Assembly (NCBI GenBank): GCA_022447205.1 | Contig: JAKVBQ010000020.1 | Coordinates: 20,473 to 54,930 of the forward strand | Length of the DNA stretch: 34,458 bases | Direction: 5' to 3' | Origin: Phycisphaerales bacterium | Lineage (GTDB): Bacteria; Planctomycetota; Phycisphaerae; Phycisphaerales; SM1A02 | Shown here: positions 8,673 through 18,118 of the stretch, in pieces | Layout of the letters: every line of letters begins with the position of its first letter | How positions within the stretch are numbered: position 1 is the stretch's first letter | The notes under the pieces: model-generated | What the model saw: the letters and a program-made list of their open reading frames with translations, nothing else | Databases searched by the model: none | What the model was told of the DNA's origin: nothing | Position numbers and translations under genes: made by a program

Positions 8673-10307
8673 GTGAGTGGACAGGTCGACATTCCGGACA
8701 GACAGGACGACGGACGCACTTCCATCGGAATCATCGGCAGCGGACCGGGCGGCCTGTCTGCAGCCATGCTCCTCGCCCATGCCGGTGCGGACGTGCATGT
8801 CTACGAAGCACTGCCGGTCATCGGCGGGCGCAGCCGGCGCATGGAAGTCGGTGACTTCTCATTCGACACCGGGCCCACCTTCTTCATGATGCCCTACGTC
8901 CTCGAGGAGATCTTCAACGCGACGGGGCGTCGACTCGAGGACTACTGCGACCTGCACCGACTGGATCCGATGTACCGCCTGCTCATGGGACGGAAGGACC
9001 AGCCGCCTCTCCAGATCGACACCACGCAGGACATCGAGACCATGGCGGCCAGGCTCTCGGAGATCAATCCGAAGGATGGGGACGCCTTCATCAGGTTCAT
9101 GAGCGACACACGGCGCAAGCTCGAACTCATGGAACCGATCCTCCGGCGCCCGATCAGGGGGCTCGGCGACTTCCTCTCGATGGACATGATCAAGGCGGCA
9201 CCGACCATCAAGCCCTGGAAGTCGCTTCATGGCCTGCTCAGCACGTATTTCGAGGACGAGCAGATCAGGCTCGCGCTCTGCTTCCAGAGCAAGTACCTGG
9301 GAATGAGCCCGTTCGAATGCCCGAGTCTCTTCTCCATACTTCCCTTCATCGAATACGAGTACGGGGTCTGGCACCCACGAGGCGGCTGCAACGCACTGAT
9401 GAGCGCCATGGCCGAAGCATGCACCGAGATGGGTGTCACCATCTCCACCTCCAGCCGGGTCGACGAGATCACCTTCGATGGACGCAGGGCACGGGGCGTG
9501 ATGGTGAACGGCACCGAACACCGCCATGACCAGGTCGTGATCAACGCGGATGCGGCATGGGCGATCTCCAACCTGATCCCCAGCACACTCAGGAGGCGCT
9601 GGACCGACGAGAAACTGGAGTCACGCCGCTACTCCTGCAGCACGTTCATGCTCTACCTCGGCCTCGAGGGCGAGGTCGATCTCCCCCACCACACGATCTA
9701 CACCTCCAGGAGCTACGTCGAGAACATCGAGGACATCTCGAGCAACACCCGCCTGAGCGAGGATCCCTCCCTCTACGTGTGCAACCCCTCCCGCCTTGAT
9801 CCGACACTCGCCCCGCCCGGCACGACCGCACTCTACGTGCTGGTCCCGACCCCGAACACGAAGGCGGACATCGACTGGGAGGACTCGAGGGACCTGCTCC
9901 GAACCCGTGCCATCAGGCAACTGGAGGAGGTCCTGGGCATCGAACAGGTCGAGAAGCGGATCCTCGCCGAGAAGTCGATCACTCCGGAGGACTGGCGATC
10001 GGAAGGCATCGCCCATGGTGCGACCTTCAACCTGGCACACAACATCGGACAGATGCTGCACCGACGCCCCCAGCACCGACTCGAGGACGTCGACGGGGTC
10101 TGGATGGTCGGTGGAGGCACCCACCCCGGATCCGGGCTTCCGGTCATCTTCCTGGCCAGTGAGATCACGACCCGCCTGCTGTGCCGGGAAACCGGCCTGT
10201 CGGACCCCATGAGCAGCACGTCACTCCCGTTCCGACGCACGGTCGCGGAAGGTGCGCCTGCCAGGAAACAACCCGACAAGGAAGAGGCGACCGTCGGGAG
10301 CCACTAG
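8673..10307 (+). CDS. crtN: CrtN-like C30 carotenoid desaturase (squalene/diapophytoene desaturase)
   Basis: This FAD-dependent desaturase of the phytoene desaturase superfamily has 544 residues from the GTG at 8673. The start is set by the Rossmann motif IGIIGSGPGG (about 18-27); the upstream extension of the frame runs into the divergent gene and has no family likeness. CrtN-type blocks include FDTGPTFFMMPYVLEEIF, ECPSLFSILPFIE, SCSTFMLYLGLEG, NIEDIS and GGGTHPGSGLPVIF. The family introduces conjugated double bases into a C30 precursor, giving diaponeurosporene or diapolycopene. No squalene or diapophytoene synthase gene is in the window, so the precursor must come from elsewhere. The C-terminal about 35 residues are polar and probably disordered. 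Confidence 0.86.
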   Translation: MSGQVDIPDRQDDGRTSIGIIGSGPGGLSAAMLLAHAGADVHVYEALPVIGGRSRRMEVGDFSFDTGPTFFMMPYVLEEIFNATGRRLEDYCDLHRLDPMYRLLMGRKDQPPLQIDTTQDIETMAARLSEINPKDGDAFIRFMSDTRRKLELMEPILRRPIRGLGDFLSMDMIKAAPTIKPWKSLHGLLSTYFEDEQIRLALCFQSKYLGMSPFECPSLFSILPFIEYEYGVWHPRGGCNALMSAMAEACTEMGVTISTSSRVDEITFDGRRARGVMVNGTEHRHDQVVINADAAWAISNLIPSTLRRRWTDEKLESRRYSCSTFMLYLGLEGEVDLPHHTIYTSRSYVENIEDISSNTRLSEDPSLYVCNPSRLDPTLAPPGTTALYVLVPTPNTKADIDWEDSRDLLRTRAIRQLEEVLGIEQVEKRILAEKSITPEDWRSEGIAHGATFNLAHNIGQMLHRRPQHRLEDVDGVWMVGGGTHPGSGLPVIFLASEITTRLLCRETGLSDPMSSTSLPFRRTVAEGAPARKQPDKEEATVGSH

Positions 10308-10377
10308 AATCCCGGAGACGTGCCCCTGGCACGACACGAGGTACACCAGCAACGTTGCAGATGAGGCACGGATCAAG

Positions 10378-11172
10378 ATGACCAGCACCGAAAAGCTCAC
10401 CTACGACTCGTACCTCCGGATCACGGACCTCCTGGAGCTGCAGCAGCCGCTCTCGGCACCGGAGGAACACGACGAGACCCTCTTCATCATCATCCACCAG
10501 GTCTACGAGCTCTGGTTCAAGCAGATGCTGCATGAAGGCGACTTCCTCTGCACGACGTTCGGCGAGAACGATCAGCCGACCGCCTGCGCGACGCTGAAGC
10601 GGATGCTCACCATCCTGAAGACCATGGTCGCCCAGATCGACGTGCTCGAGACGATGAGTCCGGTCAGCTTCCAGAGCTTCCGACGGTTCCTCAAGTCCTC
10701 GAGCGGCTTCCAGTCCGCCCAGTTCCGTGAGTTCGAGTTCCTTCTCGGGCACAAGCGACGTTCACCCCTGGACAACTACGACGAGAACAGTCCGCTTCGC
10801 AGGAAGCTCGAGGGCAGGCTGGCCGCTCCATCGATCTGGGACGCCTTCTGCAAGTGGCTCTCGATTCGCGACTTCGATGTCCCCCAGGAACTCCTCGATC
10901 GCGATGTCACCGAGGCAGCCCAACCGAACCCCGAACTCCAGAAGCAGCTGATCGCCATCTACCACGGGCACCCCGCGGAACGCACGGTCTGCGAACTTCT
11001 CGTCGACCTGGACGAGGGCATCCAGGAATGGCGCTACCGCCATGTGAAGATGGTTGAACGGACGATTGGAACGCTCAAGGGAACCGGAGGTTCCCCGGGG
11101 GCGGCCTACCTGAGGAACACCCTTTTCCACAGCTTGTTCCCCGATCTCTGGGCGATCAGAAGCGAACTGTAG
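10378..11172 (+). CDS. kynA: Tryptophan 2,3-dioxygenase
   Basis: This cytoplasmic haem enzyme opens the indole ring of L-tryptophan to N-formylkynurenine, the first step of the kynurenine pathway. The 264-residue product has the family signature LFIIIHQVYELWFKQ with the distal His40, Arg117 in QFREFEFLLG, and the C-terminal haem ligand His251 in RNTLFHSLFPDLW. The length is close to bacterial homologues. I chose the ATG at 10378 because TDO similarity begins with YDSYLRITDLL soon after it. A TAGAAT box at 10305-10310, overlapping the crtN stop codon, could be its -10 element. Other kynurenine genes are not nearby. Confidence 0.93.
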   Translation: MTSTEKLTYDSYLRITDLLELQQPLSAPEEHDETLFIIIHQVYELWFKQMLHEGDFLCTTFGENDQPTACATLKRMLTILKTMVAQIDVLETMSPVSFQSFRRFLKSSSGFQSAQFREFEFLLGHKRRSPLDNYDENSPLRRKLEGRLAAPSIWDAFCKWLSIRDFDVPQELLDRDVTEAAQPNPELQKQLIAIYHGHPAERTVCELLVDLDEGIQEWRYRHVKMVERTIGTLKGTGGSPGAAYLRNTLFHSLFPDLWAIRSEL

Positions 11173-11258
11173 ATCGACCAACAGCTGGTACGGGGAGGAC
11201 GAACCGGACCAACGGGAAAGGTGTAGCATGCAGGGCCCACCTCAAATGGAGCCAAGCG

Positions 11259-14200
11259 ATGCACAAGACCGTACTGGACACCTCGATCCTCACCTCCGCT
11301 CTCCTCGTCGTCTCCGGACACGCCTTCGCCAGCGACGACGGAGCCTCGATGTTCCGGTACCCGGACATCTCGGACCGGGAAGTGGTCTTCGTCTACGCGA
11401 ACGATCTCTGGCGCGTCCCCATCGAGGGCGGCACCGCCTTGCCGCTTGCTTCCCCGGCCGGCGTCGAACTCATGCCGCGCTTCAGCCCGGACGGTTCGAA
11501 GGTCGCCTTCGTCGGCAACTACGACGGTGGACGTGATCTCTACACGGTCGATGTGGCTGGTGGCGTGCCTCATCGGGTGACGCACCACCCCGCGACCGAA
11601 CTCCTGAGCGACTGGACCGCGGATGACCAACTGATCTTCACCGTGCAGGGTCTCGAGGGTGTCCCCAGGATCGAACGTCCGTACATGGTGGATGCCGAAG
11701 GCGGCATGCCCGAAGCCCTGACGGTGCCCTACGGCTCCAACGCAACGATCGACAGGACCGGGCGATGGCTCGCCTACACGCCCAGTCAGCGTGACCGGAG
11801 AACGTGGAAGCGGTACCAGGGTGGACTGGCCAGTGACATCTGGCTGATCGACATGGAGGAGCGGACCTCGCGACAGGTGACGGAGTTCGACGGCACCGAC
11901 ACCCTGCCCATGTGGCACGGACGGACGCTCTACTACCTGTCGGATTCGGGCGAAGACAGTCGACTGAACATCTTCAGCTACGACCTCGACGACGAGACGC
12001 ACGAGCAGGAGACGTTCTTCAAGGACTTCGACGTCAAGTGGCCCGCCATCGGGCCGGACGACGACGAACCCGCCCGCATCGTGTTCCAACTGGGTTCCGG
12101 ACTCTACGTCTTCGATGCCGGAACCGGAGAGACCCGACGGATGGAGATCGACGTGCCCGGTGCCGGTGCGGAAACCCGTCCGCACCTCGTGGATGCCGCT
12201 GACTTCATCGAAAGCTGGGACATCTCCCCGACCGGCAAGCGAGCGGTGGTCGAGGCACGCGGCGACATCTGGACCCTCCCCGCCAAGAACGGCAGCCCGA
12301 GGAACCTCACCCGGACCTCCGGAAGCGCGGAGCGTCTTCCGGCATGGAGTCCCGATGGTCGCTGGATCGCCTACTTCTCGGATGAGACCGGTGAGTATGA
12401 ACTCTTCGTCAGGCCCAGCGATGGTTCCGGATCACCTCGAGCCCTGACCGATTCACGAGGACCGTTCAAGACCGGCATCCAGTGGTCCCCGAACTCGGAA
12501 TCCCTCCTCTTCACGGACAAGACCGGGACCGCCTGGCTGATCGAGATCCCCGCGGAGGATGAACCGGCGATCGAGCCGGTGCTCGTGGGCACCAACCCGC
12601 GCGGCGCCTTCCCGAATGTCTCCTTCTCACATGACGATCGCTACCTCACCTGGTCGATGCCGCTCGAAGAGGGCATGACCAGCCGCATCCACATCCACGA
12701 CCGGCAGACGGGCGAAACGCACGTCGTCACCGACGGCATGTTCAATGACGGATCACCCGCATTCGATCGCGAGGGAGACTGGCTGTACTTCACGTCGACA
12801 CGCCGCTTCGCACCAAGCTACTCGGACCTCGACACGACGTGGATCTACGACGACAGCGAGGTGCTGGTCGCGGTCGGTCTGCGCGAGGACGTCGACTACC
12901 CGTGGCTCGAGACCTCCGACGAGGAGTCATGGTCGGAGGAGGACGAGGAAGAGGATGAGGCCGAGGAGGAGGCCGAAGAGGCGCCGAAGCAGGCCGCGCA
13001 GATGGATCCGATCTCGGGCGTGTGGGAGTGTTCCGTCGACATCCCGGGGATGGGCGAACTGCCGATGACCCTCACGCTCACTCTCGAAGCGGACGACCTC
13101 CTGACCGGAACCCTCGTGTCCGACCTGTTCAGTGCGACGGTGTCGGGACTCTGGGACCAGGAAAAGCGGTTCGTGGAACTGATCGCAGAGATTCCCAACG
13201 GACCTTCGGTGACCATCGAGGGGACCGTGGATGGCAATGACTTCACGGGAACCGGGACCACCGACCAGCAACCCCCCGCCACCATCACCGGCACCAGGAT
13301 CGTCGATGAAGAGGATCCCGATGACGAGAAGCAGGGCGAAGAAGACGGAGAAGAGGGTGACGAGGATTCAGAGGATGAGACCTTCACCATCGACTTCGAG
13401 GACATGGAACGTCGTGCGATCCAGCTCCCCGTCCCCCCCGGCAACTTCAGGAACCTCCAGGTCAATGACCGGAACCAGCTGATGTACATCCGATCGGGCG
13501 GCGGCATCAGGGTCTTCGACATCTCCGAAGACACCGCGAACGAACAGTCGGCCGGCGGTGGTGGGCGGTTCATCATGTCCGCGAACGGCAAGAAGATCCT
13601 GATCCCCGGAGGCAACGGGGCACGAATCGCCAAGGCCGGCCCCGGCGGCGGCGGAGATCGAGTCGTCACGAAGGGCATGATGGTGACCATCGACCCTCGC
13701 GAGGAATGGCGACAGCTGGTCACCGATGCCTGGCGGATCCAACGCGACTACTTCTACGACGAGAACCTTCATGGCGTCGACTGGGACGCCGTGCTCGAGG
13801 CCTACCTCCCGCTGGTCGACCAGGCCGCGAGCCGTGAGGACGTCTCCTACATCATCGGCGAGCTCATCGGCGAATTGAACGTCGGCCATGCGTACTACTG
13901 GGGTGGCGACGGGGAGGACCAACCCTCGATGAACGTCGGCATGCTCGGAGTCGACTGGGAGATCGCGGAGGGTGATGGCGACGAACCGGATCACTATCGG
14001 ATCTCGAGGATCATCGAAGGTGGCCCCTGGGACACGGACAGCCGGAACCCGCTGAATCGTCGTGGCGCGAGGCTGCACGAAGGCGACCGGGTCATCGCCG
14101 TCAACGGCACCCCCCTGGACACCACGCGTGATCCATGGTCCGCCTTCATCGGTCTTGCGGGACAGTCCCTTGTCCTCGAGGTCATCGGAGACGAGCCGGA

Positions 14201-14939
14201 TGCGGAACCGCGGGAGGTCGTGGTCACCCCGATGCGTGATGAAGGCGACCTTCGCTATCGCAACTGGATCGAGGACCGACGGAACATGGTCGACGAGGCG
14301 ACCGACGGCAGGGTCGGCTACATCTACGTGCCAAACACCGGCGTCGACGGACAGACCGATCTCGTGCGGCAGTTCTACGGCCAGGCACACAAGGACGCCC
14401 TGATCATCGACGAGCGCTGGAACGGGGGCGGCCAGATCCCGACCAGGTTCATCGAACTCCTGAACCGACCGGTGACCAACTACTGGGCGGTCCGTGACTC
14501 GAAGGACTGGATGTGGCCACCGGATTCACACCAGGGCCCCAAGGCGATGCTGATCAACGGACACGCCGGCTCGGGTGGTGACATGTTCCCCTGGCTCTTC
14601 CGGCACAACGAACTCGGGCCGATCATCGGCACCAGGACCTGGGGCGGCCTCGTCGGCATCTCCGGGAACCCGGGCCTCATCGATGGTGGCTACACGGCGG
14701 TTCCGACGTTCGGTTTCTACGAGACCGACGGCACCTGGGGCATCGAGGGACACGGCGTTGAACCGGACATCGAGGTCGTGGATGATCCCGGACTCATGCT
14801 CGACGGGCAGGATCCGCAACTCGAGAAGGCGATCGAGGTCATGGTCCAGGCACTCGAGGATGGTCAGGGGCACGTCCGACCGGAACGTCCGGCGTCACCC
14901 GATCGTTCCGGCATGGGCATCACGGAAGAGGACAAGTAG
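11259..14939 (+). CDS. Exported tricorn-type serine protease (S41) with an inserted beta module
   Basis: The 1226-residue product has a signal peptide (1-24) and is probably periplasmic. GGAG lies 9 bases before the ATG. Residues about 30-550 and 710-790 are WD40-like propeller blades (repeated SPDG / LY-x-VD patterns). A C1-type region is at 815-895, a PDZ-like domain at about 890-990 and the S41 catalytic core at 1015-1175. Active-site candidates are His877 (NVGH; tricorn has Ser-His here), Ser1105 in NGHAGSGGDMFPW and Glu1168 in GVEPD. Unusually, an extra domain (about 584-681) sits between two runs of Asp/Glu (552-574 and 683-708). It probably degrades peptides released by other proteases. 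Assignment to the family is firm; the substrate is unknown. Confidence 0.88.
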   Translation: MHKTVLDTSILTSALLVVSGHAFASDDGASMFRYPDISDREVVFVYANDLWRVPIEGGTALPLASPAGVELMPRFSPDGSKVAFVGNYDGGRDLYTVDVAGGVPHRVTHHPATELLSDWTADDQLIFTVQGLEGVPRIERPYMVDAEGGMPEALTVPYGSNATIDRTGRWLAYTPSQRDRRTWKRYQGGLASDIWLIDMEERTSRQVTEFDGTDTLPMWHGRTLYYLSDSGEDSRLNIFSYDLDDETHEQETFFKDFDVKWPAIGPDDDEPARIVFQLGSGLYVFDAGTGETRRMEIDVPGAGAETRPHLVDAADFIESWDISPTGKRAVVEARGDIWTLPAKNGSPRNLTRTSGSAERLPAWSPDGRWIAYFSDETGEYELFVRPSDGSGSPRALTDSRGPFKTGIQWSPNSESLLFTDKTGTAWLIEIPAEDEPAIEPVLVGTNPRGAFPNVSFSHDDRYLTWSMPLEEGMTSRIHIHDRQTGETHVVTDGMFNDGSPAFDREGDWLYFTSTRRFAPSYSDLDTTWIYDDSEVLVAVGLREDVDYPWLETSDEESWSEEDEEEDEAEEEAEEAPKQAAQMDPISGVWECSVDIPGMGELPMTLTLTLEADDLLTGTLVSDLFSATVSGLWDQEKRFVELIAEIPNGPSVTIEGTVDGNDFTGTGTTDQQPPATITGTRIVDEEDPDDEKQGEEDGEEGDEDSEDETFTIDFEDMERRAIQLPVPPGNFRNLQVNDRNQLMYIRSGGGIRVFDISEDTANEQSAGGGGRFIMSANGKKILIPGGNGARIAKAGPGGGGDRVVTKGMMVTIDPREEWRQLVTDAWRIQRDYFYDENLHGVDWDAVLEAYLPLVDQAASREDVSYIIGELIGELNVGHAYYWGGDGEDQPSMNVGMLGVDWEIAEGDGDEPDHYRISRIIEGGPWDTDSRNPLNRRGARLHEGDRVIAVNGTPLDTTRDPWSAFIGLAGQSLVLEVIGDEPDAEPREVVVTPMRDEGDLRYRNWIEDRRNMVDEATDGRVGYIYVPNTGVDGQTDLVRQFYGQAHKDALIIDERWNGGGQIPTRFIELLNRPVTNYWAVRDSKDWMWPPDSHQGPKAMLINGHAGSGGDMFPWLFRHNELGPIIGTRTWGGLVGISGNPGLIDGGYTAVPTFGFYETDGTWGIEGHGVEPDIEVVDDPGLMLDGQDPQLEKAIEVMVQALEDGQGHVRPERPASPDRSGMGITEEDK

Positions 14940-14959
14940 CGGGTCGGGAACCGAGCCGC

Positions 14960-17900
14960 TCATCGCCCGGCGCCACCGACCGCTCCGGTGATCTGGATGC
15001 GCCCGGTCTTCATGTCCCAGGTGACGCTTTTCGCGCGCACCGGTGCCGCACCGCCCTTGTTCAGCACGCTGACCAGGCGATTGTCACGTGCCGTGAGCTT
15101 CGCGATCTGGTTCGCTGCGTCGTAGTCGAAGACCTCGCACTCGACATCCTGCTCCGGCGTTCGGACGAACACCCTGCCGTTGGCGACGACCCGGAGGATC
15201 TTCGCAGCCCCCCCGAGATCAAGTGCTTCACTGCCATTGAGGCCATCGGACCCGGAGGTCGAGGCGGGACGATCCAGGAGCACCTCGAGGTTGTTGGCGA
15301 TCAGGGTGAGGGTGTCGTCGACCCGCAGGCCCGCATGCAGGATCTCGACCCCGTCATTCATCGTCACCAGATACCGATCGGCCACCTGGTGACGCATCTT
15401 CATGTCACCACCCCAGCTGAATCGAGTGGTGCCATCCCCACCGATCGAGACGCCCCGCACGACCGGCTCGGCGGTCTTCGGTTCGAGCAGGTCATCCTCG
15501 ACCTGGTTCACGAGCAGTTGCCCCGCCCCGTCGACCTCACCCTCTCCACTGTCCGCGTCGTAGCGAATGAAGGGGCCGGTGATCCGGAAGAGGCCGGGTT
15601 CACCCTGGCGTTCATCACTGCTCCAGGTCCTGCTCTCCAGGCGCGAGTCACCACGTGCCGTCAGAAGCCGCATTCTGCGTGAACCCGAGAATGCGGCGAG
15701 CTGGTCCTCGGATGGAGGATTCCCTTGATCGTCGAAGATCGGAACGTCGGTTCTCGGCGCGAAATCGATCCTGAGAACGTCCGCATCAAGGTCGTTGTCC
15801 TCGAGCGGTTCGGGACGGTTGCGGACGATGACATCACCAGTCAGTTCGATCGCACCGGCACCGTCATTGGCGCCGTCATCGAACTTCATCCCTTCGCCCC
15901 AGGTCGCCTCCATGGAGAGCGATCCCTCTCCGATGGCCGGCGGCCGCGTGAATCCCGACTTCGGCATCACGATCGGTTCTTCGAAGTAGCGGAACCGACC
16001 GGGACCGGTGGAGGCCGCTTCCCGAAGCGCCTCGTCGAAGCGAAGCGCCTGAAGCTGGTCCGCGACGACGTTGCCCCGGATGATCAGCAGTGACCCATCC
16101 TCTGCGGCAAGCGTCAGGTTGCGTCTCGTCCCGCTTCCGAGCAGGGAATCCGCCCAGATCCGTGCTCCATCCGCGAGCTGCACATGCACCCCGTGATCGG
16201 CGAACACACGATCGATCTCGACACCACCCAGACCCGCATCTCCCGAGACACGCTCCGTCGAGGTGTCTGGAGCGACCGCGAAGGTGACGTCGAGTCCGTC
16301 GGTCCAGAGCGTCTGCTCCGCATCCTGGGCACGCACCGCACCCTCGGCACGCATGGTCGTCGGAATGGTTCGGCCGGTCCGGTCCTGGGAAAGGGCGAGG
16401 TCGATGACCCGTGCGGAGAGCATGCCGAGTTCGGACTTGCGACTCGCCGAAGCAGGCTCGTCATCCGACCCACGTGCGATGATCCGTTCGATGCTGTCAC
16501 GGTCCTCGTCCGCAGCGAAGCGCACGTCGAGGGAATCGGCGACCAGCTCGAAGTCGGGATTGTCGACCCGGACCGCTCCATCGAAGCGCGCTTCCTCGAG
16601 CGCCTCGGTACCGGGACGGAAACGGAGATCGACACCGTCCGCCCAGTCGACCTCGAGTTCCGGATCGGACATGTCACCCGTCGGATCCGCCGGGTCCTGA
16701 TCATCAAGGCGGTGAATCTGCATCGATCCGGGACCCTCGAGCCTGCCATTGCCGTCACGTCGGGCGAACCGGAAGCGTTCTCCACGCAGATGCAGTCTCG
16801 GACTCGTGACCACCAGGGGACGTGCCCCGGCGGATTCGAGCTCGATGAGATCCTCGGCGCTTCGATACCTCAGGAGGTCGCAGGCGATCACCGCTTCGCT
16901 TGCCGCATCGCTGACCTCGACCAGGCGTTCCGCGCCCGACGTGATCTCGACGAGGACGTCATCGACACTCCCGAGACGTTCGGAATCCGATGCCGGCATC
17001 ATGATCATCCGACCCGTGTAGTGAATGAGGACGAGACCCGCGGAATCGGGTGCGGACTGCACGGTCGAACCAAGCATGCTGCCGACCAGCAGGCTTCGTC
17101 CCCCCATCGTGGGAGATGGGGGGACCTGAAGATCCTGTCGCACGACGGCATCAGCACCGTCGAGCCCATCGCCATCGAGACTGAAGGTGGCTTGCAGGCG
17201 GTGACCGGAAACGACCGAGTCGGGGGTGAGTGCGTCGTTCGAGGCATACTGTTCGATGCGCACGTCCCGTTCGAGTTCGAGGGTGTAGAACTGAGGGGCG
17301 CCGGCATCGGGTGCCACGTCGGGTGGCGGAGCAGCCCCTTCGGTTGCGCCCGTTTCGGCAGATTCACTCGACGTGTCCTGACCGGCATTTCGGGTCAGCC
17401 TGATCGGTGCGATGGCGCGTTCGACAACCAGGCGTTCGATGCTCTGTTCGTCATCACCAAGCAGCATCGTGAGTCCCTCGCCGGAGAAGGAGGCCCCTTC
17501 GGCATCGATGCGGATCGACTTGTTGCAACGGATCTCGCCCAGGACATTGCTGAAACTCGCTTCCTCGGTGCGGACGATCACCTCGGGTTCGGTTTCCTCG
17601 ATCTTCACGGGCCGTCCGTCTCGAGGAACGAAGAGCCTGATCACGACATCGCCTTCAAGCGTGCCGGACTCGATCGCCTGCTGGGGCACGCTCACCAGGC
17701 CGCGTTCCCCGCGCAAGGTGATGATTCGACCACCGGACAGGTAGACCATGGCGCGCGGGCGGACCATCTTCAACCAGCCGTCGGGGAGCGGATCGATCCG
17801 CTCCGCGCTGTACTGCTGCTCCAGGGTCCCGGTGGGACCGGCCACCTGCACCCAGGCGCCGTCCTCGAGCTTGACCGTCGAGCCTTCCGGGGTGGTGGTG

Positions 17901-18109
17901 GCGCGGGCACGCTCCGCATCGGTCAACGCATCCGGCGTGACCAGGTCGGTCACGTCCAGGTCGCGATGGCGGCGCCGTGTCTCGGTGGGTTCCGGTTCGA
18001 TGAGCCACCCGACGTAGATGACGGCGATCGCGAGCACCACGCCCGACGCCACCGCCCAGGTGATGGTGCTCACGCCCCTTCGATGCAGTGTTCTCCGCGA
18101 CTCGATCAT
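14960..18109 (-). CDS. Giant LptC/LptA-like (OstA-fold) membrane-anchored protein
   Basis: The product has 1049 residues with one N-terminal membrane span (about 14-37) and a long beta-strand-rich exterior part. Short recurring strand patterns resemble LptA/LptC/OstA jelly-roll units: DGWLKMVRPRAMVYLSG, DFELVADSLDVRF, LFRITGPFIRYDA and RVFVRTPEQDVECEVFDYD, spaced along the chain. A Ser/Ala/Pro-rich linker lies near 243-272. LptC and LptA normally have under 200 residues each and carry lipopolysaccharide across the periplasm. The gene starts 9 bases after the kdsC stop, in the place where lptC and lptA stand in many Gram-negative bacteria. I infer a single-chain periplasmic bridge for lipopolysaccharide or a related lipid. 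Sequence likeness is weak, so fold prediction would be the test. Confidence 0.65.
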   Translation of the reverse strand: MIESRRTLHRRGVSTITWAVASGVVLAIAVIYVGWLIEPEPTETRRRHRDLDVTDLVTPDALTDAERARATTTPEGSTVKLEDGAWVQVAGPTGTLEQQYSAERIDPLPDGWLKMVRPRAMVYLSGGRIITLRGERGLVSVPQQAIESGTLEGDVVIRLFVPRDGRPVKIEETEPEVIVRTEEASFSNVLGEIRCNKSIRIDAEGASFSGEGLTMLLGDDEQSIERLVVERAIAPIRLTRNAGQDTSSESAETGATEGAAPPPDVAPDAGAPQFYTLELERDVRIEQYASNDALTPDSVVSGHRLQATFSLDGDGLDGADAVVRQDLQVPPSPTMGGRSLLVGSMLGSTVQSAPDSAGLVLIHYTGRMIMMPASDSERLGSVDDVLVEITSGAERLVEVSDAASEAVIACDLLRYRSAEDLIELESAGARPLVVTSPRLHLRGERFRFARRDGNGRLEGPGSMQIHRLDDQDPADPTGDMSDPELEVDWADGVDLRFRPGTEALEEARFDGAVRVDNPDFELVADSLDVRFAADEDRDSIERIIARGSDDEPASASRKSELGMLSARVIDLALSQDRTGRTIPTTMRAEGAVRAQDAEQTLWTDGLDVTFAVAPDTSTERVSGDAGLGGVEIDRVFADHGVHVQLADGARIWADSLLGSGTRRNLTLAAEDGSLLIIRGNVVADQLQALRFDEALREAASTGPGRFRYFEEPIVMPKSGFTRPPAIGEGSLSMEATWGEGMKFDDGANDGAGAIELTGDVIVRNRPEPLEDNDLDADVLRIDFAPRTDVPIFDDQGNPPSEDQLAAFSGSRRMRLLTARGDSRLESRTWSSDERQGEPGLFRITGPFIRYDADSGEGEVDGAGQLLVNQVEDDLLEPKTAEPVVRGVSIGGDGTTRFSWGGDMKMRHQVADRYLVTMNDGVEILHAGLRVDDTLTLIANNLEVLLDRPASTSGSDGLNGSEALDLGGAAKILRVVANGRVFVRTPEQDVECEVFDYDAANQIAKLTARDNRLVSVLNKGGAAPVRAKSVTWDMKTGRIQITGAVGGAGR

Positions 18110-18118
18110 GACGAGCCC

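Noticed and set aside
12896-13723. Long antisense open frames over the acidic part of the tricorn homologue
   Set aside because: They mirror the GAG/GAC-rich sense codons, giving Ser- and Ser/Pro-rich nonsense with no domain likeness; the sense protein is clearly real.
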